27,190 nucleotides of DNA from an uncultured Johnsonella sp. (GCA_937927235.1 CALBCM010000028.1:1-27190), one strand, 5' to 3'. Numbered from the stretch's first letter, positions 1 through 9,022 are shown. Notes: generated by a model from the sequence alone, not told the origin. Translations and numbers: made by a program.

Positions 1-631
1 CCTCCGCCGTTCCGACTCTTCCCACACTTATAACCTGCTCCATCTTAATATCATGTTCATCATAAGGTATGTCATAAATCTGAAAATCAAAGGCAATGCC
101 TAAGAGCCTTACATTTTTAAATTCAGCCGTATTTTCAAAGTATCTGTCATAATAGCCTGCTCCATAGCCCATTCTATAGCCCGCCTTAGAAAATGCCACT
201 CCGGGCACAAGGACTATTACTCTATTATTTTTATTGCCGACTAAAGTCTTAAAATCTATTTTACATACAGCCGTATTTTCTGTTTTAGGCTCAAGGATTC
301 CAAAATGCCCTAAAGAAAAATCAGCCTCTGAGGAGGCGGTATAAAATTCCATCCTTTTATTTTCTATTTTAGGAAAAGCAAGCTTTATACCGGTATATTC
401 TCCTTTCCAGATTTTGCTGCACAGCCTTATAAGATTGACCTCGTTGCCCTTTGCCCGATAAGCCAAAATATAAAATTCTTTATTTAGCAGCCTAGCTTCA
501 TTAACGGAGCTTTTTATAATTTTTTCAAGCTCAGCTATAATCTTAGCTTCTTTTTCAGCTTTTTTTGATAAATCCATATTATTACGTAAATTTATCAGCT
601 TTTTTCTTACTTTCGGTTTAGATTTTGTCAT
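1..631 (-). CDS. fthC: 5-formyltetrahydrofolate cyclo-ligase, C-terminus cut by window edge
   Basis: The minus strand reads open from an ATG at 631 to the window edge (about 210 codons, no stop reached). The enzyme (5,10-methenyltetrahydrofolate synthetase) uses ATP to return 5-formyl-THF to the active folate pool in the cytosol. The family signature is clear: VPGVAF, then SKAGYRMGYGAGYYDRYF at about residues 148-170, which holds the nucleotide- and substrate-binding loop. A DIKMEQVIS segment near the end matches the usual C-terminal HD..LD.V region. The N-terminus (KVRKKLINLRNNM) is also typical of the family. AGGGG precedes the start by about 8 nt. The gene begins 11 nt after the DUF1015 stop, so it is probably the last part of the serC-serA-DUF1015 transcript. 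Only a few C-terminal residues should be missing. Confidence 0.9.
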   Translation of the reverse strand, partial: MTKSKPKVRKKLINLRNNMDLSKKAEKEAKIIAELEKIIKSSVNEARLLNKEFYILAYRAKGNEVNLIRLCSKIWKGEYTGIKLAFPKIENKRMEFYTASSEADFSLGHFGILEPKTENTAVCKIDFKTLVGNKNNRVIVLVPGVAFSKAGYRMGYGAGYYDRYFENTAEFKNVRLLGIAFDFQIYDIPYDEHDIKMEQVISVGRVGTAE

Positions 632-642
632 AAATATATCCC

Positions 643-1869
643 CTATATTTTATGTATAAATATTCCGCTTCTGAGCTTAGGCTCAAACCAAGTCGATTTA
701 GGCGGCATTAAAAGTCCGGCATCTGCCACCGCAAACAGCTCCTTTATGCTTGTGGGACAAAGGCTGAAGGCTGCCGCCATTTCTTTTGAATCTACCAGAT
801 TCTCTAAAGCCTTAAGCCCCTTTATTCCTCCTACAAAGCCTATTCTGCTGTCTGTCCTTAAATCCTTTATTCCTAAAATCGGATTCAACACCTTAGCTTC
901 AAGTATGGAGACATCCAGAGCTTCAACTAAGCCTAAGCCTTCTGCCTGCTTTGCAGCAAGCCTGTACCAGGTTTTGTCAATATACATTCCAAAAGTTTTT
1001 TTATTTACAGGCTGATAAGCCTCTTCTACCCTTTGTATATTAAATTCAAGGCTTAATTTATTTAAAAATTCTGCTTTACTAAGTCCTGCAAGGTCTTTAA
1101 CAGCTCTGTTGTAAGGCAGGATAGACAGCTCTTCCTCATCAAATAAAACTGACAGAAAATAATCCGATTCTTCGGCTTTTTGGGACAGATTTTTTCTTCT
1201 TGCCAGCCCTGCCTTTACTGCACTGGCAGCTCTATGATGTCCGTCAGCTATATAAGCCGCTTTCATACCTGCAAAAATATCTTTGATTAAGCTAATACTT
1301 TTGGCATCACTTATTTTCCACACTCTATGCCTTACTTCGTCATCAGAGATAAAATCATAAAGACAAAGCTCCTGCTTTTTTTCATTAATAATGCTTTTTA
1401 GCGGCTCTGAGCTTCTATAAGCCAAAAATATAGCTCCGGTCTGTGCAGACAGTGCCTCTATATGTCTGATTCTGTCCAGCTCCTTGTCAACTCTGGTATT
1501 TTCATGCCTTTTGATTCGGTTTTCCAGATAATCATCTATAGAAGCGCAGCCCGCTATCCCGCTCTGACTCCTGCCCTCCATAGTAAGCTCATAAATATAA
1601 TACGCCTCTTCCTCATCTTTTACATAAATTCCGGCTTTAATATCCTGCTCTAAAAGCTCTCCGGCTTTTTTATAAACCTCATCGGAATACATATCAAAGT
1701 CGTCCTCAAAAGCGGTCTCTGCTCTGTCTATACGCAAAAATGAATAGGGCTTGTCCTGAAGATATTCCTTTGCTTCTTGTTTATTATATACATCGTAGGG
1801 CAACGCCGCCGTTTTGTCTGCCATAGCCTTTGCAGGTCTTATACAGGCAAAGGGCTTAATATCAAGCAT
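643..1869 (-). CDS. DUF1015 family protein linked to serA
   Basis: This 408-residue protein of the DUF1015 family has no proven function that I know. Visible family marks are an N-terminal PFACIRP segment with ALPYDV (residues 22-27), RRDRIRHIEAL-like sequence RIRHIEAL (133-140), and YIADGHHRAASA (206-217). The DGHHR core resembles the phosphate-binding motif of ParB/sulfiredoxin-fold proteins, a group that includes free-serine kinases; that resemblance is my inference. No signal peptide or membrane segment is seen, so it should be cytosolic. The start ATG overlaps the end of serA by 8 nt (ATGCTTGA), implying translational coupling. The 5-formyl-THF cyclo-ligase gene follows 11 nt downstream. 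The fixed linkage with serA and serC suggests a role in serine or phosphoserine metabolism, but this is untested. Confidence 0.88.
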   Translation of the reverse strand: MLDIKPFACIRPAKAMADKTAALPYDVYNKQEAKEYLQDKPYSFLRIDRAETAFEDDFDMYSDEVYKKAGELLEQDIKAGIYVKDEEEAYYIYELTMEGRSQSGIAGCASIDDYLENRIKRHENTRVDKELDRIRHIEALSAQTGAIFLAYRSSEPLKSIINEKKQELCLYDFISDDEVRHRVWKISDAKSISLIKDIFAGMKAAYIADGHHRAASAVKAGLARRKNLSQKAEESDYFLSVLFDEEELSILPYNRAVKDLAGLSKAEFLNKLSLEFNIQRVEEAYQPVNKKTFGMYIDKTWYRLAAKQAEGLGLVEALDVSILEAKVLNPILGIKDLRTDSRIGFVGGIKGLKALENLVDSKEMAAAFSLCPTSIKELFAVADAGLLMPPKSTWFEPKLRSGIFIHKI

Positions 1870-3028
1870 ATATCCTCCTTACTCTTTTCATTCCCTCTAT
1901 ACTTTTAAGTGAAGCTTCCGCCTCATCATCCAGACAGCTTTCCAAATCCACCAAAGTATAAGCATACTTTCCCTTGCTTTTATTGGTCATATCAGATATA
2001 TTAATATTCTTTGCAGCAAGCACCGCACTTATCTGACCTATCATATTGGGAATATTGGCATGTAAAAGCCCTACTCTTGCAGCTACTCTGCACACTCCCA
2101 TATCACAGTTAGGGAAGTTTACAGAGTTTGTGATATTGCCGTTTTCAATATAATCTATTAATTCCTGAGCCGCCATGAGCGCACAGTTGTCTTCACTTTC
2201 TTCGGTAGAGGCTCCAAGATGAGGAGTAGCCACCACCCCCTCCATATCTTTAATATGCTCATTGGGAAAATCTGTAACGTATCTCTTAACCTTGCCTGAT
2301 TTAAGTGCAGCCTTCATAGCCTCGTCATCAATAAGCTTATCTCTGGAAAAATTAAGTATCACCACTCCCTGCTTCATCAGATTCAGGCTCTCTTCATTTA
2401 TGATAGCAGCATTTTCATTGGTAAGCGGCATGTGCAGACTTATATAATCACAGTCTTCATATATTTTATGTATGTCTGTTGCCGGATGTACCCTTCTGGA
2501 AAGTCTGAAAGCTGCATTAACAGTCATATAGGGGTCATAACCGTAAACCTCCATACCTAAGTCTGAAGCTGCATTGGCAACCTCTGAGCCTATGGCTCCC
2601 AAGCCTATAACTCCCAGCTTCTTATTTTTTATCTCATGCCCTGCAAATCTTGACTTGGCTTTTTCTACATCTTTTGTAATGCTGGGGCTGTCTATTATGG
2701 ATTTTACCCACTCTATGCCGCCGATTACATCTCTTGCCACTATCAGCATAGAAGCTATTACAAGCTCCTTTACTGAATTGGCATTTGCCCCCGGAGTATT
2801 AAAGACTACTATCCCTGCCTCCGAGCATCTGTCTACAGGAATATTGTTGACTCCGGCTCCGGCTCTTGCCACCGCCAGTAATCTTTGATTAAATTCCATC
2901 CCATGTAAGGCAGCAGAACGCACTAGCCAAGCCTCTGCTTCTGCCGCATTTTCTGTAACTGCATAGCTTTCATCAAAAGCCTCAATACCGACCTTTGAAA
3001 TATTATTTAAACAATGTATTTTTTTCAT
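1862..3028 (-). CDS. serA: D-3-phosphoglycerate dehydrogenase
   Basis: SerA oxidises 3-phosphoglycerate to 3-phosphohydroxypyruvate with NAD+, the first step of serine synthesis. The protein is 388 residues. The Rossmann NAD motif GLGAIG lies at 142-147. The catalytic triad of the D-2-hydroxyacid dehydrogenases is visible as R229 (NFSRDKLID), E257 (DFPNEHI) and H270 (ATPHLGAST). A C-terminal ACT-type domain occupies about 310-388, as in the short clostridial SerA form, and could mediate feedback by serine. The start is ATG at 3028, with an AGAGGAA Shine-Dalgarno about 10 nt upstream, a slightly long spacing. serC lies 82 nt upstream on the same strand and the stop overlaps the DUF1015 start. 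D230-K231 replaces the common GG after the catalytic arginine, which I take to be a clade feature. Confidence 0.93.
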   Translation of the reverse strand: MKKIHCLNNISKVGIEAFDESYAVTENAAEAEAWLVRSAALHGMEFNQRLLAVARAGAGVNNIPVDRCSEAGIVVFNTPGANANSVKELVIASMLIVARDVIGGIEWVKSIIDSPSITKDVEKAKSRFAGHEIKNKKLGVIGLGAIGSEVANAASDLGMEVYGYDPYMTVNAAFRLSRRVHPATDIHKIYEDCDYISLHMPLTNENAAIINEESLNLMKQGVVILNFSRDKLIDDEAMKAALKSGKVKRYVTDFPNEHIKDMEGVVATPHLGASTEESEDNCALMAAQELIDYIENGNITNSVNFPNCDMGVCRVAARVGLLHANIPNMIGQISAVLAAKNINISDMTNKSKGKYAYTLVDLESCLDDEAEASLKSIEGMKRVRRIYA

Positions 3029-3110
3029 AAAGCTTCATTCCTCTAATTCTTTTGTAAATTTGCAAGTCCTCTCCTGTTTCATGCTCTGAGCCTTTGAGGC
3101 AGGAAACTGC

Positions 3111-4187
3111 TTAGCCCAACTCAAATCGTTTCATAAATTCCACAAGCTTTTCTACGCCCTCCACAGGCATCGCATTATAGATGCTTGCTCTCATTCCGCC
3201 TACGCTTCTATGCCCCTTCAGCTCTATAAAGCCTGCCTCAGCTGCTTCCTTTATAAATTTAAGGTCAAGCTCTGCATCTGCGGTTTTAAAGCATACATTC
3301 ATAATTGACCTGTCGGACTTGCCGACCGTAGGCTTAAACATTGTACTCTTATCTAAAAAATCATAAATCAGTGCAGCCTTTTTTCGATTGTATTCCTGCA
3401 TGGCTTTAAGACCTCCTCTTGCCTTAAGCCATTTAAAAACTTTGCCGCATATATATATTCCATAGGTCGGAGGCGTATTATATAAGGAATCACTGTCGGC
3501 ATGAGTTTTGTATTTCAGCATAGTAGGAGTTTTTTCATAAATCTCCTCTCTGATTAAGTCCTCTCTGACAATTACTACAACTACTCCGGCAGGACCTATG
3601 TTTTTCTGTGCTCCGGCATAGATTAAAGCGTATCTGCTTACGTCTACAGGCTCTGACAGTATACAGGAGGACATGTCGGCTACTAAATCTTTTCCTTTAG
3701 TATCCGGCAGAGTATGAAACTTGGTGCCATATATGGTATTATTTTCACAAATATGCACATAATCCGCTTCCTCAGATATATCCAGCTTGCTGCAATCCGG
3801 AATGTAGGAAAACATTTTATCTTCACTTGAAGCCACCACTCTAGCATCTCCATAAATGCAGGCTTCCTTATAGGCTTTCTTAGCCCATTGACCTGTAACT
3901 ATATAATCTGCTTTCTTGTTTTTCATTAAATTCAGCGGTACCATAGCAAATTGCTGATTGGCACCTCCTTGTAAAAACAGAACTTTATAATTATCCGGTA
4001 TATTCAAAAGATGAATTAAGTCCTGCTTAGCTTCTTCAATAATTCCGGCAAAGCTTTTAGACCTGTGGCTCATTTCCATTACTGAAATGCCGGTGCCATT
4101 AAAATCAAGCATTTCTTCTGCTGCCTCTTGTAAAACCTCCTTCGGCAAAACCGCAGGACCTGCACTGAAATTATAAATCTCTTTCAT
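3111..4187 (-). CDS. serC: phosphoserine aminotransferase
   Basis: SerC transfers an amino group from glutamate to 3-phosphohydroxypyruvate, giving phosphoserine (second step of serine synthesis). It is a PLP-dependent class V aminotransferase. The protein is 358 residues, the usual length. YNFSAGPA opens the protein and substrate-binding H41-R42 sit in MEMSHRSKSF. GGANQQF (74-80) lies at the cofactor site. The PLP-bearing lysine is K195 in AGAQKNIGPAG. A GHRSVGGMRASIYNA segment near the C-terminus holds the substrate-binding arginines. AAAGGGG precedes the ATG by 7 nt. The gene is 23 nt after the DUF896 gene and 82 nt before serA, in the same direction. No T-box or riboswitch fits in the 23-nt gap, so regulation must come from further upstream. 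Confidence 0.95.
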   Translation of the reverse strand: MKEIYNFSAGPAVLPKEVLQEAAEEMLDFNGTGISVMEMSHRSKSFAGIIEEAKQDLIHLLNIPDNYKVLFLQGGANQQFAMVPLNLMKNKKADYIVTGQWAKKAYKEACIYGDARVVASSEDKMFSYIPDCSKLDISEEADYVHICENNTIYGTKFHTLPDTKGKDLVADMSSCILSEPVDVSRYALIYAGAQKNIGPAGVVVVIVREDLIREEIYEKTPTMLKYKTHADSDSLYNTPPTYGIYICGKVFKWLKARGGLKAMQEYNRKKAALIYDFLDKSTMFKPTVGKSDRSIMNVCFKTADAELDLKFIKEAAEAGFIELKGHRSVGGMRASIYNAMPVEGVEKLVEFMKRFELG

Positions 4188-4210
4188 AAATAAACCCCTT
4201 TCTTTTATTG

Positions 4211-4426
4211 TTAGACTTCGCCGCCATACTTTTTTCTAAGGTCGGTAATGCTCCCGTCCGGCTCAAGTATGGATATATTGTTAAGACTTGCGGTCAGATT
4301 ATTTCTTATGGCTTTAAGATAAGCTTTTCTAAGCTTATCCTGCTCCTTTTTTTCTTCCTCGCTCAGTCCCTCTGCTCTCTGCTTTCTTGCCAGCTCATTT
4401 ATTCTGTCTATATCTTCCTGCTTCAT
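4211..4426 (-). CDS. DUF896 (YnzC-like) small protein
   Basis: This is a 71-residue basic, helical protein of the DUF896 family, known in Bacillus as YnzC, with no firmly established function. The hallmark start MKQEDIDRINELARKQ is followed by GLSEEEKKEQDKLR and YLKAIRNNL, then a C-terminal tail ending in LRKKYGGEV. The two N-terminal helices match the helical hairpin known for the family. I chose the ATG at 4426 because AGGGAG lies 8 nt before it and the family begins at MKQ. An upstream ATG at 4492 would add 22 residues encoded inside the preceding flavoprotein gene. The gene starts 19 nt after that gene and ends 23 nt before serC. The context adds no clue to function. Confidence 0.87.
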   Translation of the reverse strand: MKQEDIDRINELARKQRAEGLSEEEKKEQDKLRKAYLKAIRNNLTASLNNISILEPDGSITDLRKKYGGEV

Positions 4427-4445
4427 AAATTCTTCTCCCTTTTTA

Positions 4446-6083
4446 CTAATCATTATAAACCTTAATGATGTTTTCTGCCACCTTAATGCCATCTATAGCG
4501 GCGCTTGTAATACCGCCTGCATAGCCTGCTCCTTCACCGCAGGGAAATATTCCTCTTATATCAGCCTGACAGTTTTCATCTCTTAAAAGCCTGACCGGTG
4601 AAGAGGTTCTGCTTTCAATCCCGGCAGTTATCGTATCTGCTTTTGTAAACCCTGCAATTTTAGTGTTAAACACAGGCAAGGCTTTACAGATTGAAGCATA
4701 AACAAAGTCAGGCAGAATTTTATTAAGCGCTGCAAAGCAGGCATTTCCCTTAAAGCAGTCAAAATCCGCTCTGGTATTATTGATGTCCTGAGCGGTAACT
4801 GATGCTTTATTTAAAAAATCACCTAAAAGTTGTACCGGGATATTGCCCCTCCCGACTTCATAAGCTTTTTTTTCAAGCTCTCTTTGAAATTCTATTCCTG
4901 CAAGCGGGTCAGAGCTTTTAAAATCCTCAGGACTGACAGTAACTATAATTGCGGAATTTGCGTATTCTCCCGCCCTCGAATGATAGCTCATGCCATTTAC
5001 TGCAAGCATGCTTTTTTCTGTAGAGGAATTTACTATATAGCCTCCAGGGCACATGCAAAACGAATAAACTCCTCTGCTCCTTAAAGTCCGGGCAGTAAGC
5101 TTATAAGAAGCCGGAGGCAGCAGCCCGGCATATTTTATGCCATACTGCGAATTATTTATAAGACTCTGTTTATGTGCCATTCTTACACCTACCGCAAAGG
5201 ACTTGGCCTCTATCTTCAGTGAATTTTCATACAGCATTTTAAAGGTATCTCTTGCACTGTGACCTATGGCAAGCACAAGGCAGCTGCAGGGTATTTCTTC
5301 AAAATCTCCTTTTTTTAATTGAGATATTATAATTGATTTAATCTCTTTATTTAAAATATTAATTTTTTCAAGCTTTGCAGAAAATCTGAATTCTCCTCCA
5401 AGTCTTATTATTTCTTTTCTGATATTTTTGATAACTTCTCTCAGCTTATCAGTCCCTATATGAGGATTGTTTAAATAAAGAATTTCGCTGTCAGCCCCAA
5501 AATCTGCCAAAGTCTTAAGCACAGCTTCATTTCTTCCTGCCCGGTCCTTCACCATAGTATTTAGCTTACCGTCGCTGAAGGTTCCCGCACCTCCCTCTCC
5601 AAAGGAAACATTTGAGTTTAAATTAAGAGTGCCCTCTTTCCAAAAGCACTCTACTGCTTCCGCTCTTTTATCAACCTCTTCTCCTCTTTCAATTATTAAA
5701 GGGCAAAGCCCTGCCCTCGCCAGAGTCAGTGCACAAAAAATTCCCGCAGGTCCAAAGCCCGCTATTACAGGCCGCAGCTCAGGCTTTTTAAGGCTGTACT
5801 CTGCTGAGTACAGGGGTTTAGCTTCAAGCCTAAATATATTATTGCTTATTTTTATGCCCTGCTTTTCATAAAGTTTTTTAATTACCTGCTTTTCGCCGCT
5901 CACCCTGACATCTATTTTATAAGAATATTTTATACAGGATTTATCCCTTGCATCTATAGATTTTTTGATAATATTATAGCTTAAAACAGCCTCCGGTTTA
6001 ATCATAAGCAGCTTGGATATTTTCCTGAGAAGCTTGCTCTCAGCTTGAGTTACCTCCAGCTCTATCTCGTTAATTCTAATCAT
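4446..6083 (-). CDS. FAD-dependent dehydrogenase, COG2509 type
   Basis: This 545-residue predicted flavoprotein belongs to the uncharacterised FAD-dependent dehydrogenases (COG2509 type). An N-terminal domain of about 100 residues without cofactor motifs precedes the dinucleotide-binding site GFGPAG at 109-114, followed by IERGEEVDKR. A glycine-rich NVSFGEGGAGTFSDGKL segment follows. The C-terminal FAD motif GIFPCGEGAGYAGGI closes the cofactor site. No membrane segment or signal is seen. The substrate is unknown; the family is related to electron-transfer-type oxidoreductases, but I cannot assign a reaction. AGGAGG lies 8 nt before the ATG at 6083. The start overlaps the preceding flavoprotein gene by 8 nt, so the two are probably translationally coupled. 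Confidence 0.85.
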   Translation of the reverse strand: MIRINEIELEVTQAESKLLRKISKLLMIKPEAVLSYNIIKKSIDARDKSCIKYSYKIDVRVSGEKQVIKKLYEKQGIKISNNIFRLEAKPLYSAEYSLKKPELRPVIAGFGPAGIFCALTLARAGLCPLIIERGEEVDKRAEAVECFWKEGTLNLNSNVSFGEGGAGTFSDGKLNTMVKDRAGRNEAVLKTLADFGADSEILYLNNPHIGTDKLREVIKNIRKEIIRLGGEFRFSAKLEKINILNKEIKSIIISQLKKGDFEEIPCSCLVLAIGHSARDTFKMLYENSLKIEAKSFAVGVRMAHKQSLINNSQYGIKYAGLLPPASYKLTARTLRSRGVYSFCMCPGGYIVNSSTEKSMLAVNGMSYHSRAGEYANSAIIVTVSPEDFKSSDPLAGIEFQRELEKKAYEVGRGNIPVQLLGDFLNKASVTAQDINNTRADFDCFKGNACFAALNKILPDFVYASICKALPVFNTKIAGFTKADTITAGIESRTSSPVRLLRDENCQADIRGIFPCGEGAGYAGGITSAAIDGIKVAENIIKVYND

Positions 6084-7344
6084 GCTTAAATCCTCCTGAA
6101 GCAGCTTTTCCGGCTATATACCCGCTTGTCCATGCCCATTGCAGATTATAGCCTCCGCACATTCCGTCAACATCGACTAATTCACCTGCAAAATAAAGTC
6201 CCTTATGGAGCCTTGATTCCATGCTTTCAGGCTCTATCTGAGCAAGGCTTACGCCTCCGCAGCAGACCTGAGCCTTGCCAAAATCCGCAGTATTAACAAC
6301 TCGGATTTTAAAATTACTCAGTATATTAAGCATTACCTTAAAGTCCCTTTCGTCTAAATCCGATACTTTTAAAGAAGGGCTTAGCTTCGCTTCTGAAAGC
6401 AGGGCAAGCCATAATTTTTTATTTATCAGCCCATTGCCAAATACTGAAAGCTCGTCTAAGGCATCAAGCCGGATACGATTTTTTAAATATTCCTTTTTGT
6501 CTTGTACGAAATATAAAAAATCTATTGAAATCTCAGCCTTTTGTTTATGACTCAGAGCTTTGGATACAAATCTTGAAAGCTGAAACACCGGAATTCCGGA
6601 AATGCCGTAATCTGTAAGCTGTACCTCTCCTATATCAGAAAACACAAATTTGTTGTCGATAAAAAGCTTTAAATCTGCTCTTACCCGTACTCCGGTTGAC
6701 TTTTTAAAAAATTTCTTATTCTCACAAATTAAGGGACATAAGGCGGGAAGCGGAGAAATTATCTTATATCCAAGCTTTTTAATCAGTAAGTTAAAAGAGC
6801 CGTCAGAGCCGGTAAAGGGAGCGGCTTTAAGCCCTGAGGCGAAAATAAGCTTATCGAAATGAAACGCTCCCATATTCGTAGCTGCCATGAATCCGTATTT
6901 CTTTGACCTGCCTTTTAGCTCAGAAGGCTTATTTATAATTTTATTAATAATTATATTGCTTATAATACATTCAGTAATTATTTCTACACCGAGCCGTTTG
7001 GCTTCATATAAAAGAGCCTGCTGAATACTTAATGCCTGCTGGGAATTTGGATACACATAGCCGTTTTTATTAAAAGCCTCAATCCCCAGCTTTCTGAAAA
7101 ACTCCATGCTGTCAATATTGGAAAATAGAGTCAGAGATTTAGCTACAAACGAATCCTGTCCCATATAATAATTTTGTGGTGATAATTCAAGGTTTGTAAA
7201 ATTACATTTGCCGTTTCCGGTAGCTAAAATCTTTTTCCCTGAAAATTCGCTATGCTCAAGTATTCTCACTTTTGCTCCGGAATAAGCTGCATTTACAGCC
7301 GCCATAAGTCCTGAAGCTCCGGCACCCACAATTCCAATTTCCAT
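6076..7344 (-). CDS. HI0933/BaiN-like flavoprotein
   Basis: This 422-residue FAD-binding protein belongs to the HI0933 family (also annotated aminoacetone oxidase-like or BaiN-like). The N-terminal dinucleotide motif GAGASG (7-12) is followed by the family signature SGKKILATGNGKCNFTN. Near the end, GLYFAGELVDVDGMCGGYNLQWAWTSG, read in two pieces (GLYFAGELVD and GGYNLQWAW), is the second FAD motif typical of the family. Some relatives are reported to reduce bile-acid intermediates in gut clostridia, but most members have no assigned substrate, so I give no reaction. The ATG at 7344 has AAGGTGG about 8 nt upstream. The gene is 31 nt after the flippase gene and overlaps the next flavoprotein gene by 8 nt. 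Confidence 0.87.
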   Translation of the reverse strand: MEIGIVGAGASGLMAAVNAAYSGAKVRILEHSEFSGKKILATGNGKCNFTNLELSPQNYYMGQDSFVAKSLTLFSNIDSMEFFRKLGIEAFNKNGYVYPNSQQALSIQQALLYEAKRLGVEIITECIISNIIINKIINKPSELKGRSKKYGFMAATNMGAFHFDKLIFASGLKAAPFTGSDGSFNLLIKKLGYKIISPLPALCPLICENKKFFKKSTGVRVRADLKLFIDNKFVFSDIGEVQLTDYGISGIPVFQLSRFVSKALSHKQKAEISIDFLYFVQDKKEYLKNRIRLDALDELSVFGNGLINKKLWLALLSEAKLSPSLKVSDLDERDFKVMLNILSNFKIRVVNTADFGKAQVCCGGVSLAQIEPESMESRLHKGLYFAGELVDVDGMCGGYNLQWAWTSGYIAGKAASGGFKHD

Positions 7345-7375
7345 TATTTAAACCACCTTTTTATATACTTTTTCT

Positions 7376-9022
7376 CTACATAAGCTTAAATCGCTCAAGC
7401 AGATACACTAATCTTCCGCCTCCGGGCAGGCGTATCAGGTCTTGCGCCTCAAGGGTCCTTAAAGCTATCAAAGCAGGAAAATAGGTAATAAAGGCGGCAA
7501 GCATACATACCGGGCAGATAATTAAAAGGCTCTGTGTAAATCTGGTTAAAAGCATATATACTCCAAAAGTAGCCATACCCATAATGAGTGCGGCAAATGC
7601 TGGCTTTATAAAGGTTCTGTCAATCTCCTGAACATATTCCAAAAGCTTCTTAATTGACAAAGCATTAAATATACACATTGCAAAAGCAAAGACCATATTT
7701 GCAAAGACCAGTGCATAAACTCCCATTTTAAAAACAAACAGCATTAATACCAGAATAATTACATGTATAATCAGAGCCTTAACCGCATTTTTTACCGGAA
7801 CGCCCATGTGGCTGCTTCCCTGGAGTATGGCATTGCTTAAGGTAGAAAGTGAATACAATACCACAGCAGAGGCCCCTACCTGCATAAGCTCTATGCTTAT
7901 ATCAGCTCCCTTAAATAAAAGACTCAGCAAAGGCCGCCCAAGCACAGTAAGTCCTATTGCACAGGGCATGGCAATAAGCATTGAAAATCTTATCGCACTT
8001 CCAACTGTATGCTGCATCCTCTCATTATCGTTTGAGGCGTTATATCTTGAAAGCACTGGTATTATAGAGGAGGAGAGAGCGTTTGATATAGCAACCGGAA
8101 CATTTATCAGTATCATATATTCATTTGCATAAATACCGTAATCCCCCGCCGTTTCGGCTCCTCTGCCTAAAATATGCATTGCATTTCCAAATATTGCCCC
8201 GTCTATAATCCCGTTAATATTATAAATTGCAGTAGAAGCAATCACCGGAATTACGGTCATCACCAAAATTTTTGTAATTTCCTTATAACTTTCAGTTTTA
8301 GCATTTAAGCCTGCTTTATACTTATAAAGCCTGTTATAAAGCGCATATAAGAGTATGAGCAGCAAAAGTGCGGATAAAGCACCGGCTCCGGTGCCTATGG
8401 TGCCGCCGGCTGCTCCGTAAGAATGTACCTCTGAGGCTTCCCTTTGATGCTCAATCGCATACTGTGAAAGTCTTTGCGCCGCCAATATACTGACCGCCGC
8501 ATTTACAACCTGCTCAATAATCTGCGATACCGCAGTGGGAATCATTGTCGAATGCCCTTGATAATAGCCCCTGAAAACTCCAAGATATGCCATAACCCAT
8601 ATAGTGGGAGCAAGAGTTTTAAGTGCAAAGGCGGTGTAGGGAGTTTTAAAAAGCACATCTGCAAATAAATCTGCTGAAAAATAGGTTATAGAGCAGCCTA
8701 TAAAGCCTACCGCAGTAGCATAAATAATTGCCGCCTTAAATATGCGGTTTACATTTACATAGGCGGTTTTGGACATTCTTGCCGATACCATCTTGCTTAC
8801 CGCAAGCGGCAGACTGTATGAAGAAAGCAGCAGCATTACTGCATATACGCTGTAAGCAAATGAATAATATCCCATACCCTCTCTGCCTACTATATTTACA
8901 AGGGGGATTCTGTAAGCAAGTCCTATAACCCTTACTATAATACCCGCAACTGCAAGCACTGAACCTTGCATTAAAAAATTATTTCCTTTTGTAGCTTTTT
9001 TAGCTTGTGGTTTTGCCTCCAT
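7376..9022 (-). CDS. MurJ/SpoVB-family lipid flippase
   Basis: This is a 548-residue polytopic membrane protein with about 14 hydrophobic segments, of the MOP/MATE-like polysaccharide biosynthesis family that includes SpoVB and YtgP (MurJ). These proteins flip undecaprenyl-linked precursors such as lipid II across the membrane. A short lysine-rich head precedes NNFLMQGSVLAVAG, and YRIPLVNIVGREGMGYYSFAY matches the family N-terminus. LPLAVSKMVS, a charged helix end, and a central GTGAGAL loop region are also typical. Several paralogues usually occur in spore formers, so housekeeping lipid II export and a sporulation role are both possible. The start is ATG at 9022; the nearest SD (GGAG) is 13 nt away, so initiation may be weak. 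The gene is 34 nt after ybeY. Confidence 0.85.
   Translation of the reverse strand: MEAKPQAKKATKGNNFLMQGSVLAVAGIIVRVIGLAYRIPLVNIVGREGMGYYSFAYSVYAVMLLLSSYSLPLAVSKMVSARMSKTAYVNVNRIFKAAIIYATAVGFIGCSITYFSADLFADVLFKTPYTAFALKTLAPTIWVMAYLGVFRGYYQGHSTMIPTAVSQIIEQVVNAAVSILAAQRLSQYAIEHQREASEVHSYGAAGGTIGTGAGALSALLLLILLYALYNRLYKYKAGLNAKTESYKEITKILVMTVIPVIASTAIYNINGIIDGAIFGNAMHILGRGAETAGDYGIYANEYMILINVPVAISNALSSSIIPVLSRYNASNDNERMQHTVGSAIRFSMLIAMPCAIGLTVLGRPLLSLLFKGADISIELMQVGASAVVLYSLSTLSNAILQGSSHMGVPVKNAVKALIIHVIILVLMLFVFKMGVYALVFANMVFAFAMCIFNALSIKKLLEYVQEIDRTFIKPAFAALIMGMATFGVYMLLTRFTQSLLIICPVCMLAAFITYFPALIALRTLEAQDLIRLPGGGRLVYLLERFKLM

Noticed and set aside
3029..3110. Possible riboswitch or T-box between serC and serA
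   Set aside because: The gap of 82 nt is too short for a T-box and holds only a small GCC/GGC hairpin with no T-run.
4208..4465. Plus-strand open frame of 85 codons opposite the DUF896 gene
   Set aside because: It lies opposite a recognised gene, has no SD and its product is low-complexity hydrophobic sequence.
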